From: Clostridia bacterium | GTDB taxonomy: Bacteria; Bacillota_A; Clostridia; Oscillospirales; CAG-272 | Length of the DNA: 17,355 nt | Direction of reading: 5' to 3' | NCBI GenBank assembly: GCA_017454075.1 | Contig: JAFTDQ010000149.1 | Span: 1-17,355 of the forward strand | Shown here: positions 7,061 to 14,844 of the stretch, one piece after another | How the letters are laid out: every line of letters begins with the position of its first letter | How positions within the stretch are numbered: the stretch's first letter is position 1 | Position numbers and translations under genes: made by a program | The notes under the pieces: model-generated | The model's input: the letters and a program-made list of their open reading frames with translations, nothing else | What the model was told of the DNA's origin: nothing | Database searches by the model: none

Positions 7061-7110
7061 AAAACACGGCTTCCCGTCCTTCGGCGGAAAGCCGTGTTTT
7101 CTTGATTTTT
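7061..7110. terminator. Bidirectional Rho-independent terminator between convergent operons
   Basis: A perfect 12-bp stem AAAACACGGCTT (7061-7072) / AAGCCGTGTTTT (7089-7100) with a GC-rich core and a 16-nt inner part that can pair further. A T-rich run follows on the plus strand (to 7110) and on the minus strand (TTTTGCGTTTT). It sits between the convergent aminopeptidase and rqcH genes, and so ends both operons. Confidence 0.92.
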
Positions 7111-7118
7111 CCGCGTTA

Positions 7119-8843
7119 TCAGCAGTCGTTTATCCGCAGCCTGTCGGCCGCCTTTCTGTCTGCCGTAACGTATGCCGAATAATTAGTTGAGAACGTCACG
7201 TACCCCGGTCGGGACGCGGGCGGCTTTTTCAGATTTTTTACCCTCGTATAGTCCACGGCGACGAGCTCCCCGTCCGAAGCGTCGGAATACGCGGCGGCTA
7301 CCGTCGCCGCTTCGGTATAATCCAAAGCTTCGGGCTCTGTATCGCCGCAGAGCAGTATCACGTGCGAACCCGGGCGTCCCTTTATATGAAACCACAGGTC
7401 GTTTTTCCCGGCGAGCCTGTGCGTCACAAGCTCGTTCTGACTGTTGTTTTTTCCGCAAAGGATATCGATCCCTCCCGAAGTACGGAATCGCATCGGTTTT
7501 GATTCCGGGAGCTTTTTCGGTACGTTTGCCAGGTTCTTCCTGAGATAACCCGAATCGGCGAGCTCACGGCGGATCTCGTCAACGTCGCGCTCGTTCTCAG
7601 CCGATTCAATCGAGGTAATCACGGATGAGACGTACGACAGTTCCCTTTTCGCCGCTTCCACCTGCTCTTTAAGAACAGTTTCGGCGGTTTTTCTCTTATT
7701 GTACGCGCGGTAATATTTTGCGGCGTTCTGCGAAGGGGTCAGACGGGAATCGAGACTTACCGTGACGGGCTCCATTCCCTCGGAATAATAATCGATGAGC
7801 GTAACGTCGGTCATTCCCTTCTCAAGCCGGTACATATTTGCGGTAATGAGATCGGCCGTGCGGCGGTATTCTTCTTTTCTGGCGCAATCCTCGAGCTCCG
7901 CCGTCTGTTTTTCTATCTTGTTGACAAGGCGCGCGGCGGCGTTTTTCATTATCCGGTGAATGTCTGACGTATGACGCGCGCGGCGCTCTGATCCCGAACG
8001 GTCGGCGTAGAAGCGCTCCACGGCCTCAGAAACGGAATCAGTGCGGACAACTCGCAGCCCCTCCCCCGGAGATAACGGAACGTAAAAACAGAAATCGCGC
8101 GCGACGCCCTCGCCGTCCTCGATCACGCACGGCTCGAAGGCGCGTTCCTTTATCAGTCCGGTGAGATAACAGAACGCCTGATACGCTCCGGCTGACCGCT
8201 GTCTTTCAAATAAATCGCGTGACACGAACGGCGAAATGCCAGAATATACGTTCATTATATCGCGCGGGCCCCGGATCCCGTCGGGAAATCGGCCGAAAAA
8301 GCCCTCCTCTGTCTCCGTCAGCGGATCTCTCTTTCCGTTCTGCTGAGGAGGCCAGGAGTAGCTCGCGCCGGGATAGATCGGGCGCAGCTCACCGGAGGTG
8401 ATGTCCGAGGTCCTGACGGCGGCGAGCACCTTTCCCTCTCCGTCGCAGAAGATCAGGTTCCCGTATCTCCCCATTGTCTCGGCTACGAGCAGTTTCTCGC
8501 CCGAAAAACCCATGGTGTCGCGCGTTTCGAAGCGGATCACGACGACCCTGTCGAAAACGGGGGCGGAGACCGAAACGATCCTTGCCCCCGTCAGGTATTT
8601 TCTCAGAAGCATGCAGAGCATCGGAGGGACCTTCGGGTTTTCGTAATCCGCGTTTGTCACGCAGATGCGGGACCCGGACGCCGACGCGTCTATCAGTATC
8701 CTCTGCGACGAGCCTCCGCGGGGATGGACGCCGAGAATAAGAACGTCCCTCTCCAGCATGAATATTTTCTCGATCCTGCCGCCCTCGAATTTTTCGTTGA
8801 GTTCGCGGGCGACGGCGGCGGTCACTCCGGCGTCAAACGGCAT
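7119..8843 (-). CDS. rqcH: RqcH (NFACT family, Rqc2 homologue), ribosome quality control factor
   Basis: A 574-residue NFACT protein. RqcH binds split 50S subunits blocked by nascent chains and adds C-terminal alanine tails that mark the chain for ClpXP. The domains run in order: NFACT-N (about 1-170) with Asp98-Arg99, which corresponds by position and context to the DR pair needed for tailing in Bacillus (D97/R98); the helix-hairpin-helix region (about 175-235); a long coiled coil (about 290-430); and NFACT-R (about 450-560) with D482-L-W-F-H-I-K-G-R-P-G-S-H-V495. In older annotation this family was called fibronectin-binding protein FbpA. GGAGGAC just before the ATG, inside the 15-nt gap from the GNAT gene, fixes the start. 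It is the last gene of the metK operon. Confidence 0.93.
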   Translation of the reverse strand: MPFDAGVTAAVARELNEKFEGGRIEKIFMLERDVLILGVHPRGGSSQRILIDASASGSRICVTNADYENPKVPPMLCMLLRKYLTGARIVSVSAPVFDRVVVIRFETRDTMGFSGEKLLVAETMGRYGNLIFCDGEGKVLAAVRTSDITSGELRPIYPGASYSWPPQQNGKRDPLTETEEGFFGRFPDGIRGPRDIMNVYSGISPFVSRDLFERQRSAGAYQAFCYLTGLIKERAFEPCVIEDGEGVARDFCFYVPLSPGEGLRVVRTDSVSEAVERFYADRSGSERRARHTSDIHRIMKNAAARLVNKIEKQTAELEDCARKEEYRRTADLITANMYRLEKGMTDVTLIDYYSEGMEPVTVSLDSRLTPSQNAAKYYRAYNKRKTAETVLKEQVEAAKRELSYVSSVITSIESAENERDVDEIRRELADSGYLRKNLANVPKKLPESKPMRFRTSGGIDILCGKNNSQNELVTHRLAGKNDLWFHIKGRPGSHVILLCGDTEPEALDYTEAATVAAAYSDASDGELVAVDYTRVKNLKKPPASRPGYVTFSTNYSAYVTADRKAADRLRINDC

Positions 8844-8858
8844 ATTTGAGTCCTCCGC

Positions 8859-9524
8859 TCATCTGAACCATATGACCCTCATTTCTTTCGCACAAAGTTT
8901 CAGCCCCGCCTTTTCGGCGACTCTCATGGAGCCCGGGTTGTCCGTCTCGGATATATAAGTCGGATACCGGTTTTTTTCTGCGGCGTCGCGGCATAGAGAG
9001 ACGACGTTTGACGTCGCGCATCCCATGTTTTCAAATTCGGAGCAGGTCTCTACCCACAGATCGTATTCGAACCCCTCCCCGGCGGGATATCTGTTCAGGC
9101 AGGCAGCCGAAACAAGGTGCCTCCCCATGACCGTACCGAAAAAAGGCGTATCGGGAAGTTCCTCGAGATCTACGATCAGTTTTTCGGCGGCGGCGCCGTC
9201 AATGCGGCGGGTGTCCTCCCTGATAAGGGAAACGTCCGGATCATAGCCCCGCGGAACTGTATAAACGCACGTCGACGTCACCTCCGTCCGGAAGCCGAAG
9301 CCGCGCCCCGGAGGATCGAAAAGCTCCGCGATTCCGTCGCGTACCCTTTCGTCAAACGGGTCGCCGAGCGAGGCGGCCTTTCTTGCCGTCGGCTCGAACC
9401 GGGAAGGATACGAGATCGTCAGTACCCCGCCGCGCAGGACAGCTCCGAACGGGATCACGAGATCGTCCGACGTGTCAGGCGATATCAGGTCTGGTTCAAA
9501 TACGGTTTCTATGATTTCATTCAT
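8859..9524 (-). CDS. GNAT family N-acetyltransferase with an uncharacterised N-terminal part
   Basis: A 221-residue protein when started at the ATG at 9522-9524; an in-frame TTG two codons earlier (9530) is the only extension seen. The C-terminal 60-70 residues carry the GNAT acetyl-CoA signature: E-N-M-G-C-A at about 165-170 in the place of the R/Q-x-x-G-x-G/A loop, then E-T-D-N-P-G-S-M-R-V-A-E-K-A-G-L-K (about 193-209), the typical end of the fold. The first glycine-loop position is Glu where Arg or Gln is usual, as in some weak members. The N-terminal 130 residues do not match any domain I know, though they may hold a degenerate first GNAT half. The ATG overlaps the stop of the actin-like gene by 8 nt, and no ribosome site is seen, so translation is probably coupled. 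The substrate is unknown. Confidence 0.75.
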   Translation of the reverse strand: MNEIIETVFEPDLISPDTSDDLVIPFGAVLRGGVLTISYPSRFEPTARKAASLGDPFDERVRDGIAELFDPPGRGFGFRTEVTSTCVYTVPRGYDPDVSLIREDTRRIDGAAAEKLIVDLEELPDTPFFGTVMGRHLVSAACLNRYPAGEGFEYDLWVETCSEFENMGCATSNVVSLCRDAAEKNRYPTYISETDNPGSMRVAEKAGLKLCAKEMRVIWFR

Positions 9525-10470
9525 CGTCAAAATTGGCTTCGATAATCTGAAGGATGCCGTTTATGACCGCTTCGGCCGGACGGTTCGCTACTACTACCGG
9601 AAAATGCAGAAGCGACTGTATCGTCGGCTGCAGGCCGTTCAGCTGAGCCCCTCCTCCTGTGAGGACGATTTTGTCCGGCTCGGCCGGCATTCCGCGGACC
9701 ATATCGATAAGGTCGTCGAGAAATTCGTCGACCGGTCCTTCAATGAAGCCGGCGATCTCGTTTTCGGTAAGTGTAAGTTCAAACGGGAGCCCGAGCGTCG
9801 GCTTTATGCATTTTACCGCAAAAGAGAGATCGGACGATTCGGTGAGCGACGCATGGAACAGTTTTATGTTTTCAGCGGTTTCCGGATTTATCGAAAGACG
9901 GTACTTGCGAAAGATCGCGATACTGATCGCCTTGTCGACGCTGTTTCCCGCGTAGGTGTTCACACGTTCGTCGACGGCTTTTGACCGGGAATACGCGGCC
10001 ATATTGACGTATGACGCGCCGATATTCACGATGACGTTTTCCCCCATACCGCGCACTCCGCAGCCGCATCCCGCCGCATAGGCGGGATCTATCGTGACGA
10101 CGTCGCCGACGTCCGTCTCCTGTACCGCGTTGACCACTACGGCGTCGTTTTCCGGGGATTTGCGCCCGGAATACGAAAGATACACGTCGTGCCTTTTAGC
10201 GTTGCAGCGCTTTATTACGTGTCCGAGAAGAGCCGCGGCGTAAGCCGGATTGGGGGTTTTATCGGGAGAAAACGGGCTGACTATCCTGTATGCTCCCTTT
10301 ACTCTCTCAACAAGCCTGAGTGCGTCAGACCCGCAGGCCGCGATCTTTCTGTCGTCGTCGCGTTCCACGGCGACGACCGACGGTTCGCACAACATTTTTT
10401 CAACAGGCGAATCCTCCGTGACGGCACGTATATATCTGCTTCCGACGTCAACAGCGAATTTTTTTCTCAT
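9517..10470 (-). CDS. Divergent MreB-like actin-family protein
   Basis: A 317-residue protein of the actin/HSP70 ATPase superfamily, closest in layout to MreB/Mbl. Recognisable parts are phosphate loop 1 at 8-15 (D-V-G-S-R-Y-I-R), the connect-1 segment I-D128-P-A-Y-A-A-G, phosphate loop 2 at 149-157 (N-I-G-A-S-Y-V-N-M), T-A-E-N-I-K (198-203), and the adenosine motif T-G-G-G-A-Q-L-N-G-L (271-280). Loop 2 in ordinary MreB reads D-I-G-G-G-T-T-E, so its acidic residue and glycine/threonine core are altered, and the catalytic Glu of connect-1 is an Asp. ATP binding or hydrolysis may be weak. No amphipathic N-terminal helix or membrane segment is evident. The frame is open further upstream, but that part overlaps comF and does not look like the family; start at 10470 leaves a 23-nt gap. 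No MreC/MreD genes are near, so it is probably a paralogue rather than the main MreB. Confidence 0.72.
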   Translation of the reverse strand: MRKKFAVDVGSRYIRAVTEDSPVEKMLCEPSVVAVERDDDRKIAACGSDALRLVERVKGAYRIVSPFSPDKTPNPAYAAALLGHVIKRCNAKRHDVYLSYSGRKSPENDAVVVNAVQETDVGDVVTIDPAYAAGCGCGVRGMGENVIVNIGASYVNMAAYSRSKAVDERVNTYAGNSVDKAISIAIFRKYRLSINPETAENIKLFHASLTESSDLSFAVKCIKPTLGLPFELTLTENEIAGFIEGPVDEFLDDLIDMVRGMPAEPDKIVLTGGGAQLNGLQPTIQSLLHFPVVVANRPAEAVINGILQIIEANFDDE

Positions 10471-10493
10471 TTCGGGTGTACCATCCCATCCGT

Positions 10494-11270
10494 TCAGTCC
10501 GGTGTTTCCGGCGTTTGACCGCTCTGCCTTCCGTGATCGTCCCGGCGTGCGGCCGCCAGACATATCACCCCCGCCGCTCCGCAGCGGGTGAGTATTCCCG
10601 CGCAGGCGTTCAGCGTCGCGCCGGTCGTGACGACGTCGTCGACAAGCAGAACGCATCTGCCGTCTATCTTTTTCCCGCACCCTTTGACGGGTGCATACGA
10701 CGTCCGGGCGTTCTTCGCCCTGCCCGTCGCGCCGAGGGTCTTCTGTTCCTTCGTAAAGCTCCTGTGCTTAATGAGCTTCACGGGGCCGTCGAGCCCGGCG
10801 AACGAGCACACCTCGGCGGCGAGCTCCTCCGCCTGGTCGGTCCCGTATTTTCTCTTTTTTTCGGGCGACCTCGGCACGAAAGATACGATCGCGTCCTTCG
10901 GGATACCTCCGACGCGCATTGCTTTTTTTACGGTTGCCGAGGCAAGAAGACGTGCCGCCGGGACGTTTCTTCTTCTTTTCATGCTGAGCACAAGACTTTT
11001 CGTGACGGGAAGCGTACTGTCGTACGGGACCCCGTAAACGAGGACCTCCGGGACAAAACCGTCGGGAGTGCAGAAGCATACGTCGTACGGCATTCCGCAT
11101 CTTGTGCATTTTTCAACCCGCTCTTTGAGATAAACGGCAAAGCAGTCGTCGCAGAGCGCGTCCGAGCGGCTTTTACGCTCCATGATCCTTCCGCAGACGG
11201 GACAGCGCGGCGGAAAGATCAGATCAACAATGCCGCGCCCCGCTTTTTTCAGGCCTTCACGTACGCTCAT
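10494..11270 (-). CDS. ComF family protein (zinc-binding phosphoribosyltransferase-like)
   Basis: A 258-residue ComF-family protein. The N-terminus holds a zinc-binding part with eight cysteines: C23-P-V-C26, C40-D-D-C43, C55-T-R-C58, C65-x-C67. The second half is a type I phosphoribosyltransferase fold, with R-K-Y-G-T-D-Q-A-E-E-L (about 140-150) in place of the usual R-G-Y-N-Q and the PRPP loop V-L-L-V-D-D-V-V-T-T-G-A-T-L at 207-220. Relatives are needed for DNA uptake in naturally competent bacteria, and in many Firmicutes the gene stands beside DNA-handling genes. That fits the overlap here with recD2: the ATG shares four bases (ATGA) with the recD2 stop. No other competence gene is in the window, so a role in uptake is not certain. 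Confidence 0.9.
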   Translation of the reverse strand: MSVREGLKKAGRGIVDLIFPPRCPVCGRIMERKSRSDALCDDCFAVYLKERVEKCTRCGMPYDVCFCTPDGFVPEVLVYGVPYDSTLPVTKSLVLSMKRRRNVPAARLLASATVKKAMRVGGIPKDAIVSFVPRSPEKKRKYGTDQAEELAAEVCSFAGLDGPVKLIKHRSFTKEQKTLGATGRAKNARTSYAPVKGCGKKIDGRCVLLVDDVVTTGATLNACAGILTRCGAAGVICLAAARRDDHGRQSGQTPETPD

Positions 11271-13486
11271 TTTTCTCTGAGAAAATATGAAAGCGCCGTA
11301 TATCTGACAGCGTGTCTGTCGTTTCCTATCATCGCCGTGAGGCTGTCCCTGCTGCCCGTTACGATCACTATGTTCTGCGCCCTCGTAACGGCTGTATAAA
11401 GCAGATTGCGGGTATAAAGTCTGTCAAAATAATCCGTTATCGGGAGTATGACTATCGGGAATTCGCAGCCCTGACTCTTGTGGATCGTTATCGCGTAGGC
11501 GAGTTCGAGATCGTCAAGATCGGCGTCGTGATATTCCGCGGTCCTTCCGTCAAAACTGACCGAGACGGTCCGATCCCTCGAAGATACGGAAACGATCCGG
11601 CCGATGTCGCCGTTGAAGATCCCGCTCCCGATTTCGTTCTCTTTTTCCCACTCTGCCTCGTAATTGTTTCTGACCTGCATGACCCTGTCGCCGAGGCGGA
11701 AAACGGTGCTTTTGTATTTAAGCTCGCCTTTGCCTTTTTTCGGGGGATTAAGCCGATCCTGAAGCATTGAATTGAGATTGACCGTCCCGCATTTTCCGTT
11801 ATGAGTCGGACAGATCACCTGTATTCCGTCGGCAAGGTCCCCGTACGCGGCGGGGAGACGTCTCTGCCAGAGATCGCAGATGAGCCCGGCCGCCGAATCG
11901 GGGGTTCTCTCAATAAAGAAAAAATCGGAATCACGTCTGTCGAGCTCGGGTGTTTTTCCCTCTATTATGTCGTGAGCGGCGCAAACTATAGCGCTCTCCG
12001 ACGCCTGACGGAAAATCTCGTTCAGCATGACCGTGGCAAATCGCCCCGAGCGGATCACGTCGCCGAGAAAGGATCCCGGACCGACCGAGGGCAGCTGATC
12101 CGAGTCGCCGACAAAAATGACTCTTCCCCCGTTTTTCATCGCTTTGAGAAGCGAATCGGCGAGAATCACGTCGACCATCGACGCCTCGTCGACTATCACG
12201 ACGTCCTCGTCGAGGGGAAAGCGCCCGTTTCTTCTGAAATACTGTTCTCTGTCGTCCGTCGGGGCAAAATCGGTTTCAAGCAGACGGTGGAGGGTCTTCG
12301 CCTCGTGAGACGTCGCCTCGGAAAGCCGGTTCGCCGCCCTTCCCGTCGGCGCGGCGAGAGCCACGTCAAATCCGAGAAGTTCAAAAACGGCGATTATCGC
12401 CCTCACGACGGTCGTTTTGCCCGTTCCCGGTCCTCCCGTCAGGACCATGACGCCGTGGCTCAGAGCTTTTTCTATCGCTTCGCGCTGTTTTTCGGCGTAC
12501 GTGATGTCAAAAGTGATCTCAAGTCTGTCGATCAGCGGCCTGATATCCGACCGCGGGACGGAAACGCACTCCCGGTCGGTCTTCAGGAGCATCTCGGCAA
12601 CTCCGAGTTCGCATCCGTACATTTTCGGTTCAAAGCAAACTTTTCTGCCGTCAATCGCCGTTCCGGTTATTCCGCCGTTTTCGCAGAGTTCCGCGAGGCA
12701 GTCGGAAACGATCCCCGTCCCGAGACCGAGGTATCCGGCGGACGCCTTTATCAGCACGTCCTCGGGCAGGAAGGTGTGCCCGTTTGACGACGCGTCCTTC
12801 AGGCATCTGACGATCCCCGCCTTTATCCTTGACGGGTCAGCCTTCGGTATTCCGAGATCTCCGGCTATGGAGTCCGCCGTTTCAAAACTGATCCCTCCCT
12901 CTCCGCACAGGGAAAAGGGATCGGATCTCAGCATCTCAACGGCGGCGCCGCCCCATTTTCTGTAAACCCTCATTGCGGCTGCCGGTCCGAAATAATCGCG
13001 GCAGAACATCATCAGGGCTCGCATCTCGAAGCTTTCCCTGAAGCTTTCCGCAATGGCAAGGGATTTTTCTTTTGTCACACCCTTGACGTCGGTGAGCCAT
13101 TCGGGATGGTTTTCGATCACGTCAAAGGTGTCCGGTCCGAAACGGTCGACGATTTTTTCGGCAGTTTTTCTTCCGACTCCCTTCACCGATCCGGATGAGA
13201 GATAAGCTATTATATCCTCTTCCGTCTCGGGGAGCCGTTTTTCGTAGAACGAAACGGAAAACTGTTCTCCGTAAACCGGATGGACGGTCCATTCCCCGGC
13301 GATCCGGACCTTGTCGCCCGGCTCTATCCCCGGCATGATCCCGTTTGCCGTCAGAACGACGTCTTCTGATATCATCTCGGCGACGGTGTAGCCGTTCGAT
13401 TCGTTGCGGAAAAGGATATGCTCGACTACGGCGTCAAGTTCTGTAAACTCGCGCTCCGCATTTTTTCCTTCAGCTTCGCCGGTCAT
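11267..13486 (-). CDS. recD2: RecD2 family SF1B DNA helicase
   Basis: A 739-residue helicase of the RecD2 type, the form found without RecBC, a 5'-3' helicase for DNA repair and replication-fork upkeep. From the start used here, the order is an OB-like N-terminal domain (about 15-85), helix-hairpin-helix repeats (G-V-G-R-K-T-A near 103-109 and further to about 190), Walker A G-G-P-G-T-G-K-T (350-357), Walker B V-D-E-A-S (432-436), motif III G-D-S-D-Q-L-P (460-466), motif V/VI I-H-K-S-Q-G (668-673) and Y-T-A-V-T-R-A-Q (697-704). The frame is open back to a GTG at 13531, but that extension overlaps metK. The ATG at 13484-13486 makes a standard ATGA overlap with the metK stop, and I prefer it. 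The comF-like gene follows with the same kind of overlap. Confidence 0.94.
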   Translation of the reverse strand: MTGEAEGKNAEREFTELDAVVEHILFRNESNGYTVAEMISEDVVLTANGIMPGIEPGDKVRIAGEWTVHPVYGEQFSVSFYEKRLPETEEDIIAYLSSGSVKGVGRKTAEKIVDRFGPDTFDVIENHPEWLTDVKGVTKEKSLAIAESFRESFEMRALMMFCRDYFGPAAAMRVYRKWGGAAVEMLRSDPFSLCGEGGISFETADSIAGDLGIPKADPSRIKAGIVRCLKDASSNGHTFLPEDVLIKASAGYLGLGTGIVSDCLAELCENGGITGTAIDGRKVCFEPKMYGCELGVAEMLLKTDRECVSVPRSDIRPLIDRLEITFDITYAEKQREAIEKALSHGVMVLTGGPGTGKTTVVRAIIAVFELLGFDVALAAPTGRAANRLSEATSHEAKTLHRLLETDFAPTDDREQYFRRNGRFPLDEDVVIVDEASMVDVILADSLLKAMKNGGRVIFVGDSDQLPSVGPGSFLGDVIRSGRFATVMLNEIFRQASESAIVCAAHDIIEGKTPELDRRDSDFFFIERTPDSAAGLICDLWQRRLPAAYGDLADGIQVICPTHNGKCGTVNLNSMLQDRLNPPKKGKGELKYKSTVFRLGDRVMQVRNNYEAEWEKENEIGSGIFNGDIGRIVSVSSRDRTVSVSFDGRTAEYHDADLDDLELAYAITIHKSQGCEFPIVILPITDYFDRLYTRNLLYTAVTRAQNIVIVTGSRDSLTAMIGNDRHAVRYTALSYFLREK

Positions 13487-14664
13487 CCGAGAAGAGCGGA
13501 AAGTTCGCCCGCGATATCGGTGCGCTCCCACGGAGCGTTCAGATCTTCGCGCCCCATATGCCCGTACGCCGCAAATCCGGCGTATCTGATATGTTTCAGA
13601 TCAAATCTGTCAATAAGGGCGGCAGGTCTCAGATCGACGAGCGAGCAGACCTTTTCGGTTATGATCTTCTCGGGAACTCTTCCCGTTCCGAAGGTCATAA
13701 CGGTGACCGAAACGGGATGCGCGACGCCTATCGCGTAAGCGATCTGCACCTCGCATTTGTCGGCAAGCCCGGAGGCGACCACGTTTTTCGCTATGTACCT
13801 CGCGGCGTACGCCCCCGTCCTGTCGACCTTTGTCGGATCTTTTCCGGAGAAGCAGCCGCCTCCGTGACGGGAATAGCCGCCGTAGGTGTCGACGATTATC
13901 TTCCGTCCGGTCAGCCCCGAGTCTCCCTGCGGTCCGCCGACCGTGAAACGGCCCGTGGGATTTACATATATTTTGGTTTTTTCGTCCGTCATTCCGGCCG
14001 GAACGACCTCTTTTATGACGTGTTCGATAACGTCTTTTCTTATGGTCTCGAGAGGAACGTCGGGGGAATGCTGTGAAGATACTACGACGGTGTCCACGCG
14101 CAGAGGCGTCCCGTCGTCGTCAAATTCTACGGTAACCTGCGTCTTCCCGTCCGGTCTGAGGTACGGAAGGATCCCTTTTTTTCTCACAAGCGTGAGGCGT
14201 TTCGCAAGTCTGTGAGCGAGAGAGATCGTCAGCGGCATGAGCTCCTCTGTTTCGCGGCAGGCGTATCCGAACATCATACCCTGGTCCCCCGCGCCTATGT
14301 TGTACCCGTCGTCCTCGCCTGTGATCTTTGCTTCGAGCGCCTTGTCGACGCCGAGCGCGATATCGGGGGACTGCTCGTGAATCGAACTGATGACGGCGCA
14401 TGTGTCGCAGTCAAAGCCGAACTTTGCCCTGTCGTATCCTATTTCCCGTATAACGTTTCTGACAACGCTCTGAAGCTCCACGTACGCCTTCGTCGTTATC
14501 TCGCCCATAATGTATATAAGCCCGGTCGTCGCGGTGGTTTCACACGCGACGCGCGAATCGGGATCCTGTTTGAGGATTTCGTCAAGGATAGAATCGGAAA
14601 TAATATCGCAGATCTTATCGGGATGCCCCTCTGTGACAGATTCGGAAGTAAATAAATAGCTCAT
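13483..14664 (-). CDS. metK: S-adenosylmethionine synthetase
   Basis: A 393-residue methionine adenosyltransferase, which joins ATP and methionine to make S-adenosylmethionine in the cytoplasm. It opens with the family's [13 protein letters not shown]; His15 and nearby residues bind ATP. It holds the signature [12 protein letters not shown] in the middle and the phosphate-binding [15 protein letters not shown], where Cys replaces the more common Ala; both signatures are otherwise intact. The frame is open for another 208 codons upstream, but those residues look nothing like MetK and run past the promoter. AAAGGTGAG just before the ATG at 14662-14664 fixes the start. It is the first gene of the six-gene minus-strand operon and has its own promoter. 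The leader is only about 28 nt, too short for a SAM riboswitch. Confidence 0.96.
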   Translation of the reverse strand: MSYLFTSESVTEGHPDKICDIISDSILDEILKQDPDSRVACETTATTGLIYIMGEITTKAYVELQSVVRNVIREIGYDRAKFGFDCDTCAVISSIHEQSPDIALGVDKALEAKITGEDDGYNIGAGDQGMMFGYACRETEELMPLTISLAHRLAKRLTLVRKKGILPYLRPDGKTQVTVEFDDDGTPLRVDTVVVSSQHSPDVPLETIRKDVIEHVIKEVVPAGMTDEKTKIYVNPTGRFTVGGPQGDSGLTGRKIIVDTYGGYSRHGGGCFSGKDPTKVDRTGAYAARYIAKNVVASGLADKCEVQIAYAIGVAHPVSVTVMTFGTGRVPEKIITEKVCSLVDLRPAALIDRFDLKHIRYAGFAAYGHMGREDLNAPWERTDIAGELSALLG

Positions 14665-14698
14665 GATCTCACCTTTTATCTGAAAGCCGTTTTCGGAT

Positions 14699-14727
14699 AT
14701 TATACCACGAAACAGCGCCGTTTTCAA
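14699..14727 (-). promoter_or_regulatory. Sigma-A type promoter of the metK operon
   Basis: On the minus strand TTGAAA (14722-14727), a 17-nt spacer and TATAAT (14699-14704), with TGG directly before the -10 box (extended -10). The expected start is near 14692. It stands back to back with the pcrA promoter, with 54 bp between the two -35 boxes. Confidence 0.87.
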
Positions 14728-14781
14728 GTGGCGGAACGCCCGTATTATTTGTATTCTCTTATCATTACGGAGTTTCTGAAA

Positions 14782-14810
14782 TTGACAAACGGGAACAAAA
14801 ATGGTATAAT
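14782..14810 (+). promoter_or_regulatory. Sigma-A type promoter of pcrA
   Basis: TTGACA (14782-14787), a 17-nt spacer and TATAAT (14805-14810), both boxes exact consensus, with TGG before the -10 box. The expected start is near 14817, so translation cannot begin at any upstream in-frame codon. No LexA-type operator was recognised around it. Confidence 0.9.
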
Positions 14811-14844
14811 GAGAACAGTCAGATTTCCAAAGGCAGGTATTCAG

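Noticed and set aside
7061..7100. Inverted repeat after the aminopeptidase as a recombination or attachment site
   Set aside because: The stem with T-runs on both strands between convergent genes is fully explained as a bidirectional terminator.
9517..10680. Actin-like protein with a 70-residue N-terminal extension
   Set aside because: The extension overlaps the end of the comF-like gene, is very rich in Arg and Gly, and the family start motif begins right after the Met at 10470.
10494..11270. PyrR or amidophosphoribosyltransferase instead of ComF-like
   Set aside because: The eight-cysteine N-terminal zinc region plus a C-terminal phosphoribosyltransferase loop is the ComF plan; there is no glutaminase domain, and PyrR lacks the cysteines.
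14665..14698. SAM riboswitch ahead of metK
   Set aside because: The leader between the predicted transcription start and the ATG is about 28 nt, with no room for any known SAM aptamer.
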